Below, piece after piece: positions 59,097 through 64,000 of a stretch of DNA of 64,000 nucleotides. How positions within the stretch are numbered: position 1 is the stretch's first letter; every line of letters begins with the position of its first letter. The notes under the pieces were generated by a model. That model did not search any database and had not been told where the DNA came from. It saw only the letters and a list, made by a program, of their open reading frames with translations. The translations under genes and the position numbers were made by a program. The DNA comes from Rotaria macrura (taxonomy: Eukaryota; Rotifera; Eurotatoria; Philodinida; Philodinidae). The stretch covers positions 62,001 to 126,000 of the forward strand of contig OENT01000233.1 of NCBI GenBank assembly GCA_900239685.1, written 5' to 3'.

Positions 59097-60791
59097 ATGA
59101 GTTCAAATAATAGTCCGGTGATTAATAACGATCAAAAATTACATAAGCGTCCTCCTAAACATCTAAATTACATTCCGTGGGAACCCACTCGAGCAGCTGT
59201 TTCAAGATTGGAACAAATGAAATATGCTCCTTTACTTCTGGAGCAATCGATATCAACACAATTGTATCGATATCAAAATACTAGTAAATCTCCATCACCC
59301 CAACCATCACCACCGACAACAACATCTATCTCAAGGAAAGATAATGTAAATGTTGGACATAAAATTAAACCAACGGCTACGGTTGAACCATTCCAAGCAT
59401 CGATTAATGTTGATGAAATTCTCTATGGAATTAGGTGAGACTATATTCATAGATAAAGTGTTGTTATTTTTCGAATAACGGTTATTTTACATGTTTCTCT
59501 ATTGATTTACTAGATCTTCAAGTCCAAGTAATCACTTGTCCCAAGATCTCAATCAATCAAGTGAACAACAAGAAATTCGAATTGAATTAGAACGTGTACA
59601 AGACGAAAACGCTGGTCTGAAACAGCAACTTGAAATTCAAACTCAAGTATCTTAGTACTTTTCGTGATCGATTGAATAATTAGAAAAATAAATGTCCTAG
59701 GTCAATGCTGAACTTAAGAAGTTACTTGTTGCTTCTATCGGAAGTGATTTTCAATATCGACTAGAACGACTTCTTCGGTAATTTTTCTTCTATTATTTTT
59801 ATATATTCCTACGGATGAAATATTTTCACGGTTTTGTTTTTTTGCCCATTCAAGTGATAAATCTCGTTATGAACTTGAAATTCAAGTATTAACAAGAAAA
59901 ATCAATGAGTTACTTGAAGATATTGAAAAACTTACTATTCAATGTGACATTCATCAAAGTAAATTAGCTGGTAGTCGGTATGTATGAATATACGTTTAGA
60001 TATTTATTACAAAATGAAATCATTTACATATCTGTATAAATTTACTTTTTCTTCCATAGAGTCCTTATTGACGAATTTAATATGCATAAAAGTTTATTAA
60101 GTGTTCAATATAATGATTGTACAAATGTTATTCAACGTTTGATTGCTGAGCGTTCGAAGATAGCACAAGAACTTATTCAAGCTCATAGGTTCAATTTATT
60201 CTGTTTTTTTTTGTTTGTCTTTCAGTTTTTACTCAATGGATAATTTCAATATTTCTTTTCTATATTTAGTTCTTTATCGTTATTAAATGAAATAGCATTA
60301 AATAATGGTAGAAAACATTTGTCAGCATCACCTAAATTTGATTTAATTCAACTTTCATCATATTTGAAAACATTAGCATCATCACTTTATAATTATTTGA
60401 AACAAACTAAATATCATCAACAAACAAATCCTCGTCAATTGAGTATACAACTTGAACTAACGGAAACTGAAACATGTGCACTTGAAGTAAATTTTTGAAA
60501 ACATAAAATTCCTCATTCATTTGATTTATTTATGTATAATGAAAATAAATTCTACTCATGTTTTTCATTTAGATATTACAAAGTCATGCATCGGTATCAT
60601 CATCATTGCGAGCATCGTCAAATGCTATCGATAAAAATTATAATGAAATCGAACAAATAGAATCTATGATTAATCGTTTAAAATTTATTAGTCAAAAAAA
60701 ATCTCATGAACGTTTTCATCCGACAACGCGTTATGAAAATTTAACATTGAATTGTTGTCGTGATTGTACAGGAGAGATACATGTTGTTTAA
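59097..60791 (+). CDS. BLZF1: Golgin-45 (BLZF1)
   Basis: Golgi matrix coiled-coil protein that binds GRASP55 and Rab2 and keeps medial Golgi cisternae stacked. Seven exons: 59097-59434, 59514-59646, 59701-59777, 59855-59977, 60060-60188, 60270-60486, 60573-60791, giving 411 aa (human 400). An unstructured Pro/Ser N-terminus is followed by the coiled coil. VNAELKKLLVASIGSDFQY and IQCDIHQSKLAGSRV match the vertebrate VNRELKKLLVASLGEDLKY and IQCDVWRSKFLASRV. The C-terminus RFHPTTRYENLTLNCCRDC plus TGEIHVV matches RFHPYTRYENITFNCCNHC, including the PDZ-ligand-type end that binds GRASP55. Introns are all 54-86 bp. Probably co-transcribed with FBXO22. Confidence 0.93.
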
Positions 60792-62506
60792 TGGTATTCA
60801 TCTTCTTTCCTTTATTGTGAATTATTTATTTAAAATACAATTTCTTTTTCTTTAATTCATATGTTTCTTTCTTGTTTTTTTCCATTAGAATTTATTCAAA
60901 TGCAGAAAGAAATGTGCGAATGCTTTTTTTCGATTCTCTTCAATCTAAAGAAAGCCTATGAGTTTGCGTGAGCGTTCTTACATGTATAATTCATAGTATA
61001 TATTTGCATATTCATCGAAACGAAATACCAATATTACTTAGTAATGAGCGAAAAGAAAGACCTATACAATAGTCACGATACTATTCATCTCATGAGAAAA
61101 TGACAATGACATATATTTCATTTTTGTTTACGATAATGTTCCCCGATTTCTAATTGCGTTTTAATGGAGACTATATAAACTTAGAAAGGTCATGGCTAAT
61201 AGTATAAATATATAGGAAGTCTCAAGGGATTTATCTCACCCGTTTCGTTACGGTAACATTCGAGTTTTGACTTGAAAGTGTGTTAGACAAGAAGTTCTCT
61301 ATGGTTTATAGACATTCAGACAAGTTCATTGATTTCTTTTTCTATCTTCTATAATGATATATATATATATATATAATCCGTAAAAACTGATAAAATAACA
61401 GAGGTCAACGTAGTTTTTTGGTAAAGATATATAGTAGTGATTCAATATTTTGTTCCAAGCAAAGATTCACACCATAGAATTCTCTGAGGAGTTTAAACTT
61501 CATTGCACATTCTCATAATTGAATTTAAGTCTCGATGCTAGTTAAAGTTCAACAATATGATTCTAGAATGTTATTTTCCTTTCAAAATTTTGCCAAGGAT
61601 TATCTTCTGACGTATAGTCCGTCCTTCAAAGATGCTAAATGCCATCCATAAATAGAAAATATTGTTTGAAGGAAAAAACCCCATTAAGCATATGACATAT
61701 TCATAGATACTTATTACTAAGGACTAATTAGTTCGTGTTCACGAATTAGTTTCAATTCGTGAATAGCTTGTCCGATGAAATCTAATTCTTCCATTTCTAT
61801 ACATATTCAATTTTGCGTTGTAAGATTAAGACGATAGAAACAATGTTGAAATTTAATTTCTCTCGCAGTATCGAAACATGAAGAAAATTTTGATGCGATT
61901 TTTTTAAAACTTGCATAACTCTTAGAATTCAAAGGATTCTTTTGAACGCTTATTCAAGTGTTTATATTCGATGGTGTATTTCTCGATTACAGATGTGACG
62001 CCCTATGATAGCAATTGTAAGAATAAATCAACGAAAGTAATAAGAAATTTCGAGATGGAATCTTATTCAGTACTGAACTCATTCAATCATCAGATATCAA
62101 TAATTTTAAATCAACTTGAGTTGAACTTCGTTTGTCTGGTACCCATGGTTTTTGTTTTCGATGTGATAAAAACGGTTTATAGACACTCATCTGTTGTAAA
62201 ATCGCATGAATAACATTAATTTTCTATATCAAACATTTATTTATGCATATCGATATCGAAATTACACGATAACAGTACAAACAGTAACATAAATTTTAAT
62301 TAATAAGAGCAACAAAAAGCAGTAAAAGTCTCGTTAGTATTGTGTTTTTCATAAATATCAAACGTGGCAATCTGTATTGGTTAATAGAAATTTTGATTAT
62401 ATTTTCATAGAATAATCTATGAAATTATCTCGAATTAGTACTCTGTTTACTTGTGCATGTGTGTGTTTACATACCAGCCATAACTATTTTCTATACAATG
62501 AAGAAA
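60792..62506. other. Convergent intergenic region
   Basis: 1.7 kb between golgin-45 (+) and the bZIP gene (-). Contains (TA)n at about 61358-61376. An 80-codon frame (61971-62213) is unassigned. Nothing else seen. Confidence 0.5.
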
Positions 62507-63100
62507 TCAAGAATTTGATGTCATATTAAATAATTTGAAACGCCATTTTATAGGCATTGGAGATGGTAATGTGGTTGTTGTTGTGAATGGTTTATCAAGA
62601 AGTGATTGTTCTTCAGTTGGATTAACAGTTGATGATGTTTCTTGATCGAGAATATTTATAAGTTTTGATTGTTCAGTTTCGACAGTAACATTTTTTTCTA
62701 ATATATCTTTTTGTTCATCTTCTTTGTTTGATAGATGGCCGAATTTTCTAGCTAACATGTCAATTTTTGCTCGTAAGACTTGATTCTCATTATTTAATTG
62801 TGTTAATTTTGTTTCCAAAACCATATCATTCATACGTCGTTTAACACGTGATCGTTTAGCAGATAGATTATTTTTCGATCGTTGTGACCAATAAGTTGGA
62901 TCTTTTTTATCATCTGGTGTAAAAGCTCGTTTTTTACGGCGTGATTTATTGTTCAATAAGATATATTCTTTCTTTTGAATATCGGGACTTGAACATGATG
63001 ATGAAGTTGAGAATGACGTTGATGAGGACGATGTTGGAGTATCATGATATAGATGATTTTCATCACAGTTTTTCATATAAGAAGATGAAGAAGACGTCAT
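62507..63100 (-). CDS. NFIL3: bZIP transcription factor, NFIL3/PAR-bZIP-like
   Basis: Single-exon 197-aa nuclear DNA-binding protein. After a poly-Ser N-terminus, residues about 54-78 read RRKKRAFTPDDKKDPTYW. The basic region is RSKNNLSAKRSRVKRRMND. The leucine zipper follows (VLETKLTQLNNENQVLRAKI, then ARKFG). Vertebrate NFIL3 has RRKREFIPDEKKDAMYW, RRKNNEAAKRSREKRRLND and [20 protein letters not shown], the closest family by eye. NFIL3/vrille proteins repress clock and stress genes and bind as homo- or heterodimers with PAR factors. In the basic region one conserved Glu-Ala pair (NNEAAKRSR) is LS here, which could alter DNA contacts. It diverges from CCDC93 over 0.49 kb. Confidence 0.88.
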   Translation of the reverse strand: MTSSSSSYMKNCDENHLYHDTPTSSSSTSFSTSSSCSSPDIQKKEYILLNNKSRRKKRAFTPDDKKDPTYWSQRSKNNLSAKRSRVKRRMNDMVLETKLTQLNNENQVLRAKIDMLARKFGHLSNKEDEQKDILEKNVTVETEQSKLINILDQETSSTVNPTEEQSLLDKPFTTTTTLPSPMPIKWRFKLFNMTSNS

Positions 63101-63591
63101 AGGTTGAGATTAATCAAACAATTCTAATTGATCATATGTTAGTCATAATAATGAGAAACATAGTGCGAGATCCCAAGACGACGACAATCTGCCCGCCCGA
63201 TCGTTCACTAGCTCGTCGTCTGTCTGGACATTTGAGTGTTGCTCTTTCTCTTTCTCTTTCTCTTATTCTTATTCTTCTACATTGAACAGACATTGACGAA
63301 GAATGTCTAGCAAGAGTGGGAGTAGGAAAGCAATGAGAAGAACGAGGGCAGCAGACACATATACATAGACAGAATGAATCGATGGCGAGACGATCATGTC
63401 ATAATAAACATACACGCACACATACACACACAGTTTGTACTTGATAAAGCGAAAGAAAGAGAAAAAGGTCAAGTATAGATTTGTCTCTTTTTTCTTTCTA
63501 TGAATGGTTAATGAATTGTTCATAATTTTAGATCTGAACAAAAAAAAATCTCAATAAAATAGATCACAAAAAAACAAAGACAAAACAAAAC
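63101..63591. promoter_or_regulatory. Divergent region between the bZIP and CCDC93 genes
   Basis: 491 bp with a (TTTCTC)n pyrimidine tract at about 63241-63277 and a CA-rich stretch at about 63400-63433. It must hold both promoters; no TATA box stands out. Confidence 0.45.
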
Positions 63592-64000
63592 ATGTCATTA
63601 CCATCAATGGAACAAAAACTAAAGACAGCTATAGTACGACAGAAAATGAGCATGGTGGATGAAGAAGGGAGATTGAGAAAGGTACTATAAAATGTTACTA
63701 TTGTTCGTCATCGTTGAAATGATACTCTTGTTAATTCTAATAACTAGTTGTTAATGAGATAGAAAAAAGAACAAGCATACGATGCATTACTAAGATGCCG
63801 ATCATTCATGTGTCAGATTGATCTAAATAAAATATGATTTTACTTCAAATTAATTCTAAATCTTCTACTCTTTCTTATTAGTTTGATATCCGTGAAGATC
63901 CTGAACAAAAAGCAAAATGTGAGCAGACAATGGAATTATTGTTAGCCGCTGGTTATTTTCGCGTGCGAATCAAAGGATTGTCTGAATTTGATAAAGTAAT
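63592..64000 (+). CDS. CCDC93: CCDC93, N-terminal part (3' end outside window)
   Basis: Exons 63592-63681 and 63882->64000 join in phase 0 and give the first 70 residues. [29 protein letters not shown] and FDKV match the start of vertebrate CCDC93 ([34 protein letters not shown]). The protein is part of the CCC complex (COMMD/CCDC22/CCDC93), which with WASH and retriever recycles endosomal receptors. The conserved N-terminal segment is a calponin-homology-like NN-CH domain. The remaining coiled coils lie past the window end. The first exon is Met- and Lys-rich ([15 protein letters not shown]), with no upstream in-frame ATG. Confidence 0.85.

Noticed and set aside
1-64000. CRISPR arrays, bacterial operons, rRNA or tRNA genes
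   Set aside because: I saw no regularly spaced repeats, rRNA segments or convincing cloverleafs. The genes are intron-containing and metazoan; a tRNA scan was not possible by eye, so single tRNAs could be missed.

Overview
The window is animal nuclear DNA. It is AT-rich, and its protein-coding genes are split by GT-AG introns, most of them 45-70 bp with a minority of 0.4-2.5 kb. The products are metazoan: spastizin, ZW10, HRD1/synoviolin, HECTD2, golgin-45, a class IV diacylglycerol kinase, a MAP-kinase phosphatase, FBXO22, CCDC93 and a Hox2-type homeodomain. Compactness, small introns, start codons lying directly behind 3' splice sites and dense same-strand pairs fit a small invertebrate with spliced-leader trans-splicing. 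A bdelloid rotifer is my best guess, but this is inferred from style, not proven. I assembled exons by hand from splice signals, reading phase and remembered protein families; every multi-exon model below keeps frame unless stated.

Layout. 1-8.2 kb: three + strand genes head to tail (3' end of ZFYVE26, ZW10, a HINT3-like HIT hydrolase). 8.2-10.6 kb: gene-free. 10.6-14.6 kb (-): a TK2/dNK-type deoxynucleoside kinase with a 2.5-kb intron. 15.8-16.1 kb: a foldback repeat. 17.4-18.3 kb (+): a CMPK2-type nucleoside monophosphate kinase, followed by a 915-bp mariner-like inverted-repeat element. 22.7-23.9 kb (-): a secreted WxxW-domain/serine-protease protein with a clear TATA box. 25.8-27.4 kb (+): a MAP-kinase phosphatase. 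30.3-33.3 kb (-): diacylglycerol kinase. 34.6-43.5 kb (-): HECTD2 followed by DNAJC17. 43.8-46.7 kb (+): HRD1/SYVN1, divergent from HECTD2. 46.7-53 kb: gene-poor. 53.0-56.7 kb (+): an unrecognised small gene and a Hox2-like homeobox locus with an apparent in-frame stop. 57.6-60.8 kb (+): FBXO22 then golgin-45. 62.5-63.1 kb (-): an NFIL3-like bZIP factor. 63.6 kb to the end (+): 5' end of CCDC93.

Functional links. Two E3 ubiquitin ligases (HECTD2 and HRD1) share a short divergent promoter region, and an F-box adaptor (FBXO22) lies further along. ZW10 and golgin-45 both serve Golgi membrane traffic. The two nucleotide kinases near 10-18 kb could act in successive salvage steps. The most interesting single observation is a pair of alternative, phase-matched exons in HECTD2 (39.5-39.9 kb) that look mutually exclusive.
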